Shown one piece after another: positions 32,498 through 42,608 of a stretch of 64,000 bases of DNA. Both the position numbers and the translations under genes were made by a program. The DNA comes from CAZQFV01 sp964592645 (GTDB lineage: Bacteria; Chloroflexota; Chloroflexia; DTKN01), in assembly GCA_964592645.1 (NCBI GenBank), contig CAZQFV010000004.1, positions 62,001 to 126,000 of the forward strand, in the 5' to 3' direction. Under the pieces are notes generated by a model. That model did no database searches and was not told the origin of the DNA. It saw nothing but the letters and a program-made list of their open reading frames with translations. How positions within the stretch are numbered: position 1 is the first letter of the stretch; the number at the start of each line of letters is the position of its first letter.

Positions 32498-34861
32498 TCA
32501 TCTGTGTCCGCTTTCCGCTGCGGAGGAAATGCTCCGGCGGCGATTCCGATCTGCCCGGCGCAGGACAATGCGGCCGTCGACGCCATGCAGCCGCCGGCGG
32601 GCGGGGGCGGGGCCGGGAAGCACCTCCGCCCCGGGACAGCTCCAGCCGCGGAGGCTCAATTCGGCGCTAAACTCGTCCTGGGCCAGGCGCAAGACGAGCG
32701 ACTCGGCACCGCGTTCGACGGCGCGCACCTCGGCGGTGCTGTAATGGAGGAGGACTCCCTCCGCCGCCTGCCAATCGAGCGGCAGGATGGCCCCCTGGCG
32801 GGCCGGCAGGCGGACGGGCTCCCCGCCAAAGAGCAGCGTTCCCTGCCAGGCGACGGTCGTCTCCAGCGGGTCGTCCTGGTAGTTGTTGACGAACAGGAAA
32901 CTGCCCCGCTCCCCCCGGCTCAGACGCACATCGGCCCAGTCGCTCAGGGTGAAGGCGGGAGAGCAGCCCATCTCCAGCGCCATCCGGTGCAGGAGATCGA
33001 TATCCTCCAGCGTGTCGGCCTCCAGCGCCGCGCCGAAGACGACGGCCTTCCCCTTGCCCGGCGTCCGGATGAAGCCCACCGTTTCCCCCCGACGGGCGGC
33101 AAAGACGCCGTCGAAGTCCCCCCGGTAGGTCTCGACGGACGAAACGGGGACATCTCTGTAGCCAAAGGCCTCGATGAGACTGGGGGTGAAGGGCGGATCG
33201 CTGCGGACCTCCACCACGCCGAGGGCATCGCGCAGCAGGGTGCAGGGCCGGCCGTCCTCGTCCTCCAGGCACAGCCGGCCGACGAGCGCCAACCGGCCGC
33301 CGGCGCGCACATACTCGGCCAGTTTCCGCTGGACGGCCGCCTCGCACCGCCGCCGGCCCATCAGCCACAGGGTGGGAGTCTCGGCGGGGTCCAGGGCGGC
33401 GCGGCCCAGCTCCAGCGCCCGAAAGGGGCGCTGGGTGAGCGCCAGCCCACGGGCGATGAAATCGAACAGGATCACCTCGCGCTGGTGGGTGATGGCGCGG
33501 GTGGCCTCCTCGGTCGCGGCGCTGTTGACCTCGGTCATAAAGTCGTCCAGCCGAAAGCCGATGGCGGTGACGGTCTGCGGCCTGGACAGGGTCAGGGCCT
33601 CGCCGTAGGCCGCCAGCGCCGCCGAGAGTCGCGGATAGCGGTGATAGTGGCGGCGCAGGCTGCCGTCCTTGCGCACGGGGTGCCCCCAGTCGTGGCGACG
33701 CGCCGGGCTCAAGAGGGGATCGTTCTCCCCGTCGAAGAACAGGTAGTGGTTGATGGCGCGCATCCCCACCGATAGGCTCAGGCGGGTGTGCAGGTCGAAG
33801 AAGGAGCTTTGCGCCCCGGAAAAGTCCTGGTTGCCGCCGGCCTGGAACTCGATGGAAAAGAGCGGTTGCCCCGGGTTCTGCAGGGCGCAGGTCATCTCGT
33901 TGACCAGGAGCAGCTCGTGGTAGTTGCCCTCGCCGATGAAGCGGGGATAGACATCCGTGGCGCCGACCACACCCTCCAACTCCAGCACCTCGACCAGTTG
34001 GGACAGGCCGATGGGAAAGGTCTTGCCGCCGTTGGCAAAGCCGTGGATGTTGATGACGGGGGGCACCTCCAGACCGTTGGACCGGGCCTCGCCCAACAGA
34101 AAGGCGGCGTACTGGCGCAGGTAGCTCCGGAAGAAGCGGCGATAGTCTTCCACGACGCGGGCGGCCTGGGGACTGTCCGGGCAGGTGAGCCCCTGGAGCA
34201 GGAAGGCCGGCAGGTCGGGGGCCGGGTAGCGCTCCGCCAGGCGCTCCCCGTAGGACCGCCGAAGGTGGGCGGCAAACCGGGCCAGGGTATCCGGGTTGGT
34301 GTCCAGGATGTTGCGCACCCAGTGCATCATGCCCAGCTCGTTGTCCAACTGCACGAGCAGGATGCGCCCGCCGCGGGAGACCTGGCGCGGGGCCAGCACG
34401 CCGAAGACGGCGCGGTACCAGCGGGCGGCGCAGGCCAGGAAATCGGGGTGCAGGTAGCTGACGATGTTCTGCGGCCGGCCGTATTGGTCGATGAAAGCGA
34501 CCTGGGGATAGCGGGCCAAGAGCCAATCGGGGAGGCCCTCGTTGATCGTCTCGGCCATGATGTAGGGCCCGGGGCGGGCGATGATGTAGAGTCCCATCTC
34601 CGCGGCCAGGTCCAGGAACCCGGCCAGGTCGCGCATAGGGTGGCCCTGCCCATCCAGGTCCACCTTGCCCTCCTCTAGCTCGTGCCAGCGCCAGGGGATG
34701 TAGGAGGCGACGGCGTTGAAGCCGGCCTGCCGCAGCAGCCCCAGGCGGTGCGCCCATTCCCCCGGCGGGGTGCGAAAGTAGTGGAACTCGCCCGCCTGCA
34801 GGAGGAGGGGGCGGTCGTCCACCCAGAGAAGACCGTCGTGCAAGGTCACCGTGTGGCTCAA
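32498..34861 (-). CDS. Family 35-type beta-galactosidase
   Basis: A 787-residue protein with a GH35 TIM barrel: FHYFRTPPGEWAHRLGLLRQ, FNAVASYIPWRWHE, ARPGPYIMAE, the acid/base glutamate in LVQLDNELGMMHW, and the probable nucleophile in SIEFQAGGNQ. The C-terminal half forms beta domains. No signal peptide, so it acts on imported oligosaccharides. The best start is a TTG at 34861, which overlaps the upstream stop (TTGA) and has GAAAGGAG in front; an in-frame ATG farther upstream lies inside the previous gene. Substrate may be beta-galactosides or other beta-glycosides carried in with the glucan. Confidence 0.85.
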   Translation of the reverse strand: MSHTVTLHDGLLWVDDRPLLLQAGEFHYFRTPPGEWAHRLGLLRQAGFNAVASYIPWRWHELEEGKVDLDGQGHPMRDLAGFLDLAAEMGLYIIARPGPYIMAETINEGLPDWLLARYPQVAFIDQYGRPQNIVSYLHPDFLACAARWYRAVFGVLAPRQVSRGGRILLVQLDNELGMMHWVRNILDTNPDTLARFAAHLRRSYGERLAERYPAPDLPAFLLQGLTCPDSPQAARVVEDYRRFFRSYLRQYAAFLLGEARSNGLEVPPVINIHGFANGGKTFPIGLSQLVEVLELEGVVGATDVYPRFIGEGNYHELLLVNEMTCALQNPGQPLFSIEFQAGGNQDFSGAQSSFFDLHTRLSLSVGMRAINHYLFFDGENDPLLSPARRHDWGHPVRKDGSLRRHYHRYPRLSAALAAYGEALTLSRPQTVTAIGFRLDDFMTEVNSAATEEATRAITHQREVILFDFIARGLALTQRPFRALELGRAALDPAETPTLWLMGRRRCEAAVQRKLAEYVRAGGRLALVGRLCLEDEDGRPCTLLRDALGVVEVRSDPPFTPSLIEAFGYRDVPVSSVETYRGDFDGVFAARRGETVGFIRTPGKGKAVVFGAALEADTLEDIDLLHRMALEMGCSPAFTLSDWADVRLSRGERGSFLFVNNYQDDPLETTVAWQGTLLFGGEPVRLPARQGAILPLDWQAAEGVLLHYSTAEVRAVERGAESLVLRLAQDEFSAELSLRGWSCPGAEVLPGPAPARRRLHGVDGRIVLRRADRNRRRSISSAAESGHR

Positions 34862-36096
34862 GGCAAGCTCCTTTCGGTAAAGCCCAGGACCTGCAGGGCC
34901 TCCCGGATATAGGGGCTGCCCGCGTACACCTCCCACACCAGGCGGGTGCGGTGGTTCTCGATCATGATCAGCGAGCAGCCCTTGTTGATGGCATAGACGG
35001 CCCGGCCGTACCAGGCGGGGGACACGTCCAGGTTGTAGGCATCGAAGAAGCCGTAACGGCCCCAGGCGCGCGGATGATGGCGACGAAGGTAGATCATCAT
35101 CTCCTCCGTCTCCACGGGGATAAAGGGCAGGCAGGCCAGGGCGGCGCTGATGCAGACCGTGCCGTCATGCTGTGGTTCGCCCAGGCAGGGCCGGCCGCCG
35201 AACACCCGGTAGCCGCGCGGGCTGTCGCCGGCGCTCAGGCCCCAACTGTCGGCGTGATAGGTCTTGAAGCGGGCGGCATTCTCGATACAAAAGGCGCGGT
35301 TGGCCAGGGACGCGCGGCGGGTGTTCTCGAACCAGTCCGTGCCGTCGGGATCGAGGAAACGGGCAGTGTCCAGCCAGGCCTCGCTGAACTGGTAGGCAAA
35401 GAGGTTGCCCCCGGGGTTTATGACCACGGCCTGGCCTTGGTAGTGGCCGATGTCGCGGCGGAACCCGCCGTAGAGGCGGCGGGCGAGATCGGCCGGCAGG
35501 CGCGGCGCCGCCTGCAGGTACATCATCTTCTGCTCGGCGGCCATGTCCCACCGGCTGATGAATCCGGGCTCGCCATGCACATAGTCGCCGCCCCGGTCGG
35601 GGTTGTAGGCCATGCAGAAGAGCGCCTGGCCGTCGCGCTCCAAGACGAAATGCTCCCAGTCCACGCGCGCCAGTAGCTGCGCCGCCAGCTCGGCGATCTC
35701 GGCATCCTCGCGCCAGTACGCCGCCGCCACAAGGACGCCGTTCAGACAGAGGGCGGTATCGATGGTCGAGTACTCGCTCTTGCCGACCCGCCCGGCGTCG
35801 TCCATACGCAGAAAGTGGGCAAAGAAGCCGCGATGGTGGGCCGCGCGCTGCAGCAGTGTGCGGAGCGTGCCCTGCGCAAGGGCCCGCGCCTCCGGCCGGC
35901 CCAGGAGGCCGCGCTCGGCGGCGATGGCCCAGGCGGTCAGGGCAAACCCGGTCGCCGCGATCGAGGCCACGGCCGGCCGCTTGGTCGAGTCCGCCGTCAG
36001 CCCGAAGCCGGGGCTGCCGGGGCGGCGATTGGTATAGTCCAGGAAGAACCGGACCGCACAGCGCAATTCATCGTTCAGCAGGGTATCGGATTCCAT
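34858..36096 (-). CDS. GH144-type endo-beta-1,2-glucanase (cytoplasmic)
   Basis: A 412-residue (alpha/alpha)6-barrel protein of the glucoamylase-like Pfam PF10091 group that includes GH144. Shared family segments are GFGLTADSTKRPAVASIAATGFALTAW, RVGKSEYSTIDTALCLNGVL, FAYQFSEAWLD, GLSAGDSPRGYRVF and YGFFDAYNLD. GH144 enzymes cut beta-1,2-glucan to sophorose-series oligosaccharides. It lacks a signal peptide, unlike the relative at 37086-38456, so it acts inside the cell. It is flanked by the LacI regulator gene and the GH35 gene. Confidence 0.82.
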   Translation of the reverse strand: MESDTLLNDELRCAVRFFLDYTNRRPGSPGFGLTADSTKRPAVASIAATGFALTAWAIAAERGLLGRPEARALAQGTLRTLLQRAAHHRGFFAHFLRMDDAGRVGKSEYSTIDTALCLNGVLVAAAYWREDAEIAELAAQLLARVDWEHFVLERDGQALFCMAYNPDRGGDYVHGEPGFISRWDMAAEQKMMYLQAAPRLPADLARRLYGGFRRDIGHYQGQAVVINPGGNLFAYQFSEAWLDTARFLDPDGTDWFENTRRASLANRAFCIENAARFKTYHADSWGLSAGDSPRGYRVFGGRPCLGEPQHDGTVCISAALACLPFIPVETEEMMIYLRRHHPRAWGRYGFFDAYNLDVSPAWYGRAVYAINKGCSLIMIENHRTRLVWEVYAGSPYIREALQVLGFTERSLP

Positions 36097-36099
36097 AAG

Positions 36100-37089
36100 T
36101 CAAGACCGCGCAGGGCCAGGAGCAACGAACAGCGACGATTGACGGGCGACGAAGTGGACCGGGATGCGCTCCGCCGGGAACGGGGCCTCGCGCTCCAGGA
36201 AGTCGATCAGCCGCGCCACGGCCTGCGCGCCCCAGTCGGTGCGCGAAACGCGGACGGTGGTGAGCGGCGGCTGCAGGTAGCGGGCGACCGGGATATCGTC
36301 GAAGCCGACCAGGGCGATGTCCTGCGGGGCGCGCAGGCCATGCTCGCGCATGGCGTTGAGGAAACCGATGGCCATCTGATCGTTGGCGCAAAAGACCGCC
36401 TCAGGCAGGTCGCGCGAGGCGATCATCTCCTGGGCCGCCCGGTAGCCGGAGGCCTCGGTGAAATAGCCCTGGTAGCAGCGGACGCGGAGGCCATGCCCTT
36501 CAGCTTCGCGGAGAAAGGTCTCCCGGCGCTCGGCGTTGTCGAACGCATCGGGGGAGCCGGCGACAAAGGCCAAGGAGCGCGCTCCCTGGCCGTAGAGATG
36601 ATCGAACACCTCCCGCGTCCCGCCGGGGTTGTCGATCAACACCGGAAAGACGAACTCGGCCTCCAGGTTGCGGTCCAGGGTGACGACGGGGAAGCGCTTC
36701 CAGGCCAGGTTGACGAGGAGCTGGTCGGGGATGCGGACATCAAAGATGATGGCCGCGTCCACCTGACGGTTGGTGAGGATGCGGCTGGGCGCGCGCGCCT
36801 CCGGGCAGACGATCATCTCATAGTCTGTCTCCAGGATAACGCCGTGGATGCCCTCCAGGATTTCCTCGTAGAACAGGCCGCCCAGGGCGGCGACAAAGAC
36901 GCCGACGGTGCGCGTCCGCCGCCGCTTCAGGTGGCGGGCATGGGCGTTGGGGTGATAGTTGAGCTCCTCGGCGGCGGTGAGAACGGCCTGGCGGGTGGCC
37001 GCGCTGATGTTCCCCTTGCCGTTGAGCACATAGGAGACGGTGGTGATGCTCACTCCGGCGCGCCGGGCAACGTCCTTGATGGTGATCAT
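36100..37089 (-). CDS. LacI-family transcriptional regulator
   Basis: A 329-residue regulator. The N-terminal helix-turn-helix and hinge (TIKDVARRAGVSITTVSYVLNG, then ARHLKRRRTRTVGV) are followed by a periplasmic-binding-like sensor domain ending in the dimer region. It probably binds an imported oligosaccharide and controls this operon from the palindrome GTGAAACGTTTTAC at 53414-53427. The ATG overlaps the stop of the upstream GH144 gene (ATGA), so the regulator is part of the operon it likely controls. Confidence 0.92.
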   Translation of the reverse strand: MITIKDVARRAGVSITTVSYVLNGKGNISAATRQAVLTAAEELNYHPNAHARHLKRRRTRTVGVFVAALGGLFYEEILEGIHGVILETDYEMIVCPEARAPSRILTNRQVDAAIIFDVRIPDQLLVNLAWKRFPVVTLDRNLEAEFVFPVLIDNPGGTREVFDHLYGQGARSLAFVAGSPDAFDNAERRETFLREAEGHGLRVRCYQGYFTEASGYRAAQEMIASRDLPEAVFCANDQMAIGFLNAMREHGLRAPQDIALVGFDDIPVARYLQPPLTTVRVSRTDWGAQAVARLIDFLEREAPFPAERIPVHFVARQSSLFVAPGPARS

Positions 37090-38456
37090 CTCGTGATTCC
37101 CAGCCTCTCCAGCCCATCCTGGAGGTACGCATCCTTCATCGTCACCGCATAGACCATGTCGCCCTGGTAGTTCGCCAGCATCAGCAGGGAGATGCCCTTG
37201 TCGATGCCGATCACGTCGCCGGCGAACCAGTTTTCAGTGAGGTTGAAGGCATCCTGGAAGCCGTACGGCCCGCGCAGCTTTTCGAAAGAGTAGTAGTAGC
37301 GCATCGCCTCTTCGGCCTGCGCGGGCAGGAACAGGATGGAGCCGATGGCCCCGGCGGGAGCGATGGTGTCGTCCACGAGGTGCTGCCTGTAGTCGTAGCC
37401 GGAGGGCGGCGCGCCGTAGCGCCCCTCGTAGCCGCGCGGGCCGTCGCAGGCCGTCAGGCCCCAGGCGAGCGGGCCGAGCGTCACGTACTTTTCGTCCATC
37501 GCCACGGCAAAGTTGTAGTGCGCCAACGAGGCCTCCACCGAGTTCTCGAACCAATCCACGCCCCGGCGGTCCTTCCGCCCGCGAAAGTCGATCCAGGCGT
37601 GGCTGAACTGGTAGGTAAAGAGCGAGCCGAACCAGGAGTGGATAAAGGGCTTTCCCTCCCCATACCCGGCCCGATGACGGGTGAAGGCGTAGTACACCAC
37701 GGGGTCGATCGGATGGCTAGGCGAGCCGGCGGCCAGGACATAGAGCATGAGCTGCTCGGCATAGAAATCCCAGTAGCCCTCGAACCCTTTCTCCGGGCGG
37801 TAGGCCATGTAGAACATGTTGCGGGCGGGGTCCACAAACCAGGGCCAGTCCACGCCGACATAGATCTCCTCTGCCCGGGCCTCTGCATCGCCGCCGCAGT
37901 AGCGGCCGGCGGTCAGGACGCCCATCAGCAAGATGGCCGTGTCGATAGACGAGACCTCGCTCTGCCAGGCCCGCTTGCCGCTGCGCATATCCAGGAAGTG
38001 GAAGTAGAAGCCGTGCTCGCGGTCCAGGGCGAGCAGGGTGGCGAGCGTGCCGTCCACCCGCGCGCAAGCCTCGTCGCGGGCCACGTAGCCCTTTTCCGCC
38101 CCGATGACGTAGGCGGTGAGGCCGAAGCCTACCGAGGCGATGCTGGCAATGCCCGGCGAACCGGGATAGCGGTCGCGGACCAGGCCGTAGCCCGGGCTGC
38201 CCGCATCCGTGTTGGCCTGCTCCCAGAAAAAGTCGAAGCTGCCGCGCATCTCCCACTCGATGATGTCTTGCACGGCGACGGCCGTGGGGGCAGGTGTCTC
38301 CGTGGGCGTGGGCGTGTGTGGGGGCCAGGTGGCCGCCGGCCGGGCAGAAGGGCCGGCCGCTTCCGCCGGCACCGTCATCGTCACCGCGACCGGGGACGCA
38401 GCAGAGCAGGAGGCCAAGAGCAAGATTGCCAGGAGGAAAACGACCGACTTATTCAC
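37086..38456 (-). CDS. GH144-type endo-beta-1,2-glucanase, secreted lipoprotein
   Basis: A 456-residue exported enzyme. It starts at a GTG at 38456 that overlaps the preceding permease stop. The signal peptide has lipobox LLLASCS and is followed by a Pro/Thr linker (TPTPTETPAPT). The catalytic domain matches the intracellular relative: GYGLVRDRYPGSPGIASIASVGFGLTAY, VSSIDTAILLMGVL, FTYQFSHAWID, GLTACDGPRGYEG and GFQDAFNLTENW. Surface-bound cleavage of beta-1,2-glucan would feed the two sugar transporters encoded upstream. Confidence 0.82.
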   Translation of the reverse strand: MNKSVVFLLAILLLASCSAASPVAVTMTVPAEAAGPSARPAATWPPHTPTPTETPAPTAVAVQDIIEWEMRGSFDFFWEQANTDAGSPGYGLVRDRYPGSPGIASIASVGFGLTAYVIGAEKGYVARDEACARVDGTLATLLALDREHGFYFHFLDMRSGKRAWQSEVSSIDTAILLMGVLTAGRYCGGDAEARAEEIYVGVDWPWFVDPARNMFYMAYRPEKGFEGYWDFYAEQLMLYVLAAGSPSHPIDPVVYYAFTRHRAGYGEGKPFIHSWFGSLFTYQFSHAWIDFRGRKDRRGVDWFENSVEASLAHYNFAVAMDEKYVTLGPLAWGLTACDGPRGYEGRYGAPPSGYDYRQHLVDDTIAPAGAIGSILFLPAQAEEAMRYYYSFEKLRGPYGFQDAFNLTENWFAGDVIGIDKGISLLMLANYQGDMVYAVTMKDAYLQDGLERLGITR

Positions 38457-39453
38457 CGGCGATTCCCGTCCTCTCAACGGATTCGACGAACCATCGTTGC
38501 AGCACAAAGTAGATGAGCAGGAGCGGCAGGATGTTCAGGAAGGTGCCGCTGAGCTTGACGGCCTCGTTCAGCCGGTCGAGGATATTGACCGTGCCGGGCG
38601 GGTAGAGTTTCTCGTACGCCTGGACGAACTTGGAGAGCTGCATCGGCAGCGTCTGGATGCCGCCTTCGAGAAAGATGACCGTCAGGTAGGTCTCGTTCCA
38701 GTACCAGACGGTGGAAAAGATCACCGAGACGATATAGGCCGGGACGGCGGCGGGAACGGCGATGCGCGTAAAGATCTGGAGCTCGGAGGCGCCGTCCAGG
38801 CGGGCGGCTTCCTCCAACACGGGGGGCAGGGAGAGGAACGCCTGGTAGAAGATGAGGATAAAGACGGCGCTGCGGTAGCCCTGCCCGCCCAGGGCCGGCA
38901 GGATCATCGCCCAGATGGTTCCCAGGAGGCCGAACCGCCGATAGGTGAGCATCTGCGGGATGATGGTGTTCTGCGGCGGGATGATGAAGGTGGCCAGGAT
39001 CAGGGCCAGGAGCAGGTGCTTGCCGGGGAAGCGATAGCGCGCCAGGCCGTAGCCGACAAGCGAGCAGACGACCGTCTGGATGATGGACGGCACGACGCTG
39101 ACCAGGGCGGAGGAAAGCAAGGTGGAGGGGTAGTTGAGAACGCGAAAGGCCTTGGCGTAGTTGCCAACGTACAGCTCGCTGGGCACCCACTGCACCATCG
39201 GGTTGAGCAGGTCGGCGGGGCCTTTCAGGCTGGTGATGAGCATAAAGAGGAGCGGAAAGAGGTACACGAAGCCGATGGCGATGAGCAGGGCATAGACGAT
39301 GACGGTAAAGACCAGGCCGTAGCTGGTGCGCGTGCCCAGCAGCAGGCCGCGTACCTTGTCCCAATGCCGTTGCAGGCGCGGGGCCAACCCTCCGTCGCGG
39401 GCTTGCCGCCAGGCCGGGAGCACGTCTTCCTGCATGGAGCGGAGATCCATCAT
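38449..39453 (-). CDS. Sugar ABC transporter permease, MalG type (second transporter)
   Basis: A 334-residue permease with six helices and the coupling-loop EAARLDGASELQIFTRIAVPA. The N terminus is longer than usual (~45 residues before the first helix). It pairs with the MalF-type gene at 39450-40334; its ATG overlaps that stop. No cognate ATPase is encoded nearby, so a shared MsmX/MsiK-like ATPase elsewhere is expected. Confidence 0.9.
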   Translation of the reverse strand: MMDLRSMQEDVLPAWRQARDGGLAPRLQRHWDKVRGLLLGTRTSYGLVFTVIVYALLIAIGFVYLFPLLFMLITSLKGPADLLNPMVQWVPSELYVGNYAKAFRVLNYPSTLLSSALVSVVPSIIQTVVCSLVGYGLARYRFPGKHLLLALILATFIIPPQNTIIPQMLTYRRFGLLGTIWAMILPALGGQGYRSAVFILIFYQAFLSLPPVLEEAARLDGASELQIFTRIAVPAAVPAYIVSVIFSTVWYWNETYLTVIFLEGGIQTLPMQLSKFVQAYEKLYPPGTVNILDRLNEAVKLSGTFLNILPLLLIYFVLQRWFVESVERTGIAGE

Positions 39454-40334
39454 CCCACCTTCTTGACGCGCGACTGCAGGACCAAGTACACAAGGAGCAA
39501 GACGACAACCAGGGCGGCAAAGTACAGGAAAGACATGGCGCTGGCGTAGCCGATGCCCCCCTTGATGTCATAGGTCTGGGAGTAGATGTAGCGCACCACC
39601 TTGTTCTCGGAAAAGTGCGAAAGGATGATGATGGTATAGATGGCGACCACCACGTTGGTCGTAGAAAGCGAGGGCAGGGTGATCTTCCAGAACGTCACCC
39701 AGGACGAAGCGCCGTCGACCGCCGCCGCCTCGTAGATGCTGCGGTCGATCTTCTGCAGGCTCGCCAGGTAGATGAGGATCTGCACGCCCGAGAACCACAG
39801 GATGAGGATGAACGAGGTCATCAGGTACTCGGCCGGCCCCCGCAGCACGGGCGGCAACTGGGCGAGGAACTCGAGCACAACCGGCGAGCGCGCCACCTGC
39901 GGCAGGGAGGTCGCGCCCTGCGACACAAGCTCGCGGATGACCGGCCCGCTGGTGATGACCACCGGCAGGAAAAAGACGGTGCGGAAGATGCCCTTGAGCG
40001 GCAGCTTCAGGTTGAGGAACAGGGCAATGATCATCGAGAAGATGAGGATGATGGGCACGGAGACGAGCGTCTCGATGGAGTACTCCAGGAGCAGTTCGAC
40101 AAAGGTCGGATCGGTGAACAGGGCCTTGGTATAGTTCTGCCACCCGATAAAGGTCTGCTCCACGCCGGTGGCCGAGACGATGACGTGGTTCAGGCTGTAG
40201 CGGAAGGTCTGGGCCAGGGGCACAAAGGTGAAGAGCGCGAAACCGACGATCCAGATGAGAACGAACGCATAGCCCTGCAGGGCCTGACGCGCGCGGTAGC
40301 GGAGCGCGAACCGGGAACGGGCGGGCGATTTCAC
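39450..40334 (-). CDS. Sugar ABC transporter permease, MalF type (second transporter)
   Basis: A 294-residue permease of the MalF/LacF type with the coupling-loop EAAAVDGASSWVTFWKITLPS. The start is a GTG at 40334 with GGAGGTGA directly upstream, overlapping the stop of the DUF5696 gene (GTGA). It is coupled with the MalG-type gene that follows. Confidence 0.9.
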   Translation of the reverse strand: MKSPARSRFALRYRARQALQGYAFVLIWIVGFALFTFVPLAQTFRYSLNHVIVSATGVEQTFIGWQNYTKALFTDPTFVELLLEYSIETLVSVPIILIFSMIIALFLNLKLPLKGIFRTVFFLPVVITSGPVIRELVSQGATSLPQVARSPVVLEFLAQLPPVLRGPAEYLMTSFILILWFSGVQILIYLASLQKIDRSIYEAAAVDGASSWVTFWKITLPSLSTTNVVVAIYTIIILSHFSENKVVRYIYSQTYDIKGGIGYASAMSFLYFAALVVVLLLVYLVLQSRVKKVG

Positions 40335-42598
40335 GGGGTCACCTCCGTCAGAAGGGCATCCCGCGCCGGGACGGTGAGCCCGCCAAGGGTGACGGGGTGC
40401 TCGCCGTAGTTGACCAGGAGCTGCCGGCCGTTGTCGTAGGTGGTGGCAAACACCTGGGGAGCGACCTGCGCGTGGCCGACGATGCTCGCCCCCCGGACCG
40501 GCGCCAGCAGGGCGTTCAGCCAGGCGTAGCTGTCGGCGATCTCCGCCTCCATCTGGCGGTAGGCAGAGACATAGATCCAGTTCGAGCGGGTCTTCAAGAT
40601 GCGGGCGGTCTCCTCGTAGGTGAGGAAGAACGATGGGTAGACGCCATACTCGGCGTGCCGCAGCAGGTCGCCGCGCACATCGGGGGAGAAATTGAGCGCC
40701 TCGCCGTAGTAGGGCACGTAGCCGGAAAGGACGATCTGCAGGAAAGGCACGGTGGCGGTGGTGTAGATGTAGCCGTTGTCGGTGATGGGGATATCGTAGT
40801 AGGCGCGGGCATAGGCCAAGAGGTAGTCGTTGGGCGTGTAGAGGGCCAGCGGGAGTGGGCTGTCCGACAGGAGAGCCCGATAGGCGGCGATGGTCTCCTC
40901 GCGGTTGAGGGGGCCGTCCCGGCGAAAGTCGGAGTACAGCGTGGCGCCGATGTTGTCCAGGGCGAGGCCGGCCGGCAGCTTCTCCTGCACCCCGCGGCTG
41001 AAGGGCACAAAGCGCGCCTCGATGCCCGGAAAGCTCATGTAAAAGTTGGGTTTGCCGCGCCGGTAGCCCTGGAGGTAGTCGTCGGTGATGGCCATCGCCA
41101 GGTCGCGGCGCGAGTAATAGCCCTGATCCTTGAGCGCCGCCACGGGATCGAGATACAGGGCCAGGGTGCCGCCGCGGCCGGCGACATACTCGGCCAACTC
41201 GCGCAGGTCGGCGAGGCTGCCCAGGGCGCCGTCCAGCGCCAGGCGGGCCGCGGGCATCGCCGAGGCCCCGCCGGGCTGCCAACCGTAGTAGACCACCTGC
41301 GGGCTGCCAACCGGCAGCTCGCCCAGGATCTGCTCCACCTGGGGAACCGTGGTCATCGGGATGGAGCGATTCCAGAACAGGATCCGCTCCTGTTCGCCCC
41401 CCAGGAACTCCAGGCGGATGCCGATGCCATCGGCCGGCGCCTCCTGCCGGCGGAGCAGCCCCTTCTCCAGGAGGTATCGCTGATAGCTGCGCGCCAAGCC
41501 AACGTAATCGGCCTCCGGCCCGGTCAGGAAGCGGTAGTGCAGGACGATGTCGTAGCGGTTGGTCTGCGGCTGGATGACGGTCACGCCGTCGCCGGCGCGG
41601 TTGGTCCGCTGGAAGTAGCTTTCGTTGTAGATAAAGGCGTTGTAGATAAAGTTAAAGTTGGTGATGATCCCCGCGGGATGCGCCTGGATCTCGGCATACG
41701 AGGCGCCCCTTTCCAGGACGGCCAGGTAAGCGTTCTGCCCGGCCGTGTGCACCATGCCGATGACCGGCATGGAGAGAGGATAGGGCCGCCTGACGGTGGG
41801 ATCATAGGGCAGGGAGGCCAACATGCCCAGGTCGGCGCCATAATAGCGGCCATAGTACATGTTCTCGGCCTTCGTCTGGGGGGCAAAGTGGATGAGGCTG
41901 CCGCAGCCGGCGGGAATGAACATGTAGCCGGGCGTTTCGCCGCCCCGCGTCGCCCCCATCCAGGGGTAGAGGTGGAGCATGCCCAGCCGGTAGTCGCCGG
42001 CCTCGCGGATGGCCGAGAACGGCACCTCCACCCGCACGCCGTCCTCTTCCAGGGTCAGGCTGATCCCCACCGAGATGGCCACCTCGGGGAAGGTGACCTG
42101 GGCGCGGATGCCGTTGGCCGCCGGCTGCACCTCCATCGTGTGCTCGGCGTTGGCGATGGAGAAGCGCCGGGCGTTGGCTTTCTTGTCCAGGCAATCGATG
42201 CTGAAGCCGCTCCGGGCGAAAGCCCGCCAGGTCCTGTTGAGGCGGTCGCCCTCGGCCACCTCGTCGAGGTTCGAATGCCAGATGTAGCCGCTGCGCTTGT
42301 CCTCCACCTGGAAAGCCAGCGTTTCGGGATCGACATACAGCCGGAAAGCGCCGTTCTCCGCCACCGGGCCGTAGGCCCCCAGGGCAGCGCCCGCGGGAGA
42401 CGCCGGAACGCCCGGCGCCGGCCCGAGGGGAGCATCGCCGGGCCGCGTTGCCGCGGCGCTCTCCGCCGCCGGGCCGGGGGAAGCCAGGGCCTGCCCCGGC
42501 CGAGGCCCCCGGCCGGCCGGCATCGGCAGGATGAGGAGCAAGAGCAGTGTCGGCAACAGGCGAAAGGCCGGGCCCAGCCGCAAAAGGCCAGACTTCAT
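40331..42598 (-). CDS. DUF5696 exported protein
   Basis: A 755-residue secreted protein: signal peptide (LLPTLLLLLILPMPAG), Ala/Pro-rich linker, then a beta-rich domain (YVDPETLAFQVEDKRSGYIWHS) and a region resembling a TIM barrel (YYGWQPGG, LALYLDPVAALKDQGYY, LPLALYTPNDYLLAYARAYYD). DUF5696 proteins recur in sugar ABC loci together with NHL/Yip1 proteins. The barrel-like half resembles alpha-galactosidase-type glycoside hydrolases, but no catalytic pair is assigned. A role in capture or processing of the glucan outside the membrane is likely. Confidence 0.75.
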   Translation of the reverse strand: MKSGLLRLGPAFRLLPTLLLLLILPMPAGRGPRPGQALASPGPAAESAAATRPGDAPLGPAPGVPASPAGAALGAYGPVAENGAFRLYVDPETLAFQVEDKRSGYIWHSNLDEVAEGDRLNRTWRAFARSGFSIDCLDKKANARRFSIANAEHTMEVQPAANGIRAQVTFPEVAISVGISLTLEEDGVRVEVPFSAIREAGDYRLGMLHLYPWMGATRGGETPGYMFIPAGCGSLIHFAPQTKAENMYYGRYYGADLGMLASLPYDPTVRRPYPLSMPVIGMVHTAGQNAYLAVLERGASYAEIQAHPAGIITNFNFIYNAFIYNESYFQRTNRAGDGVTVIQPQTNRYDIVLHYRFLTGPEADYVGLARSYQRYLLEKGLLRRQEAPADGIGIRLEFLGGEQERILFWNRSIPMTTVPQVEQILGELPVGSPQVVYYGWQPGGASAMPAARLALDGALGSLADLRELAEYVAGRGGTLALYLDPVAALKDQGYYSRRDLAMAITDDYLQGYRRGKPNFYMSFPGIEARFVPFSRGVQEKLPAGLALDNIGATLYSDFRRDGPLNREETIAAYRALLSDSPLPLALYTPNDYLLAYARAYYDIPITDNGYIYTTATVPFLQIVLSGYVPYYGEALNFSPDVRGDLLRHAEYGVYPSFFLTYEETARILKTRSNWIYVSAYRQMEAEIADSYAWLNALLAPVRGASIVGHAQVAPQVFATTYDNGRQLLVNYGEHPVTLGGLTVPARDALLTEVTP

Positions 42599-42608
42599 GG
42601 TTCGCACC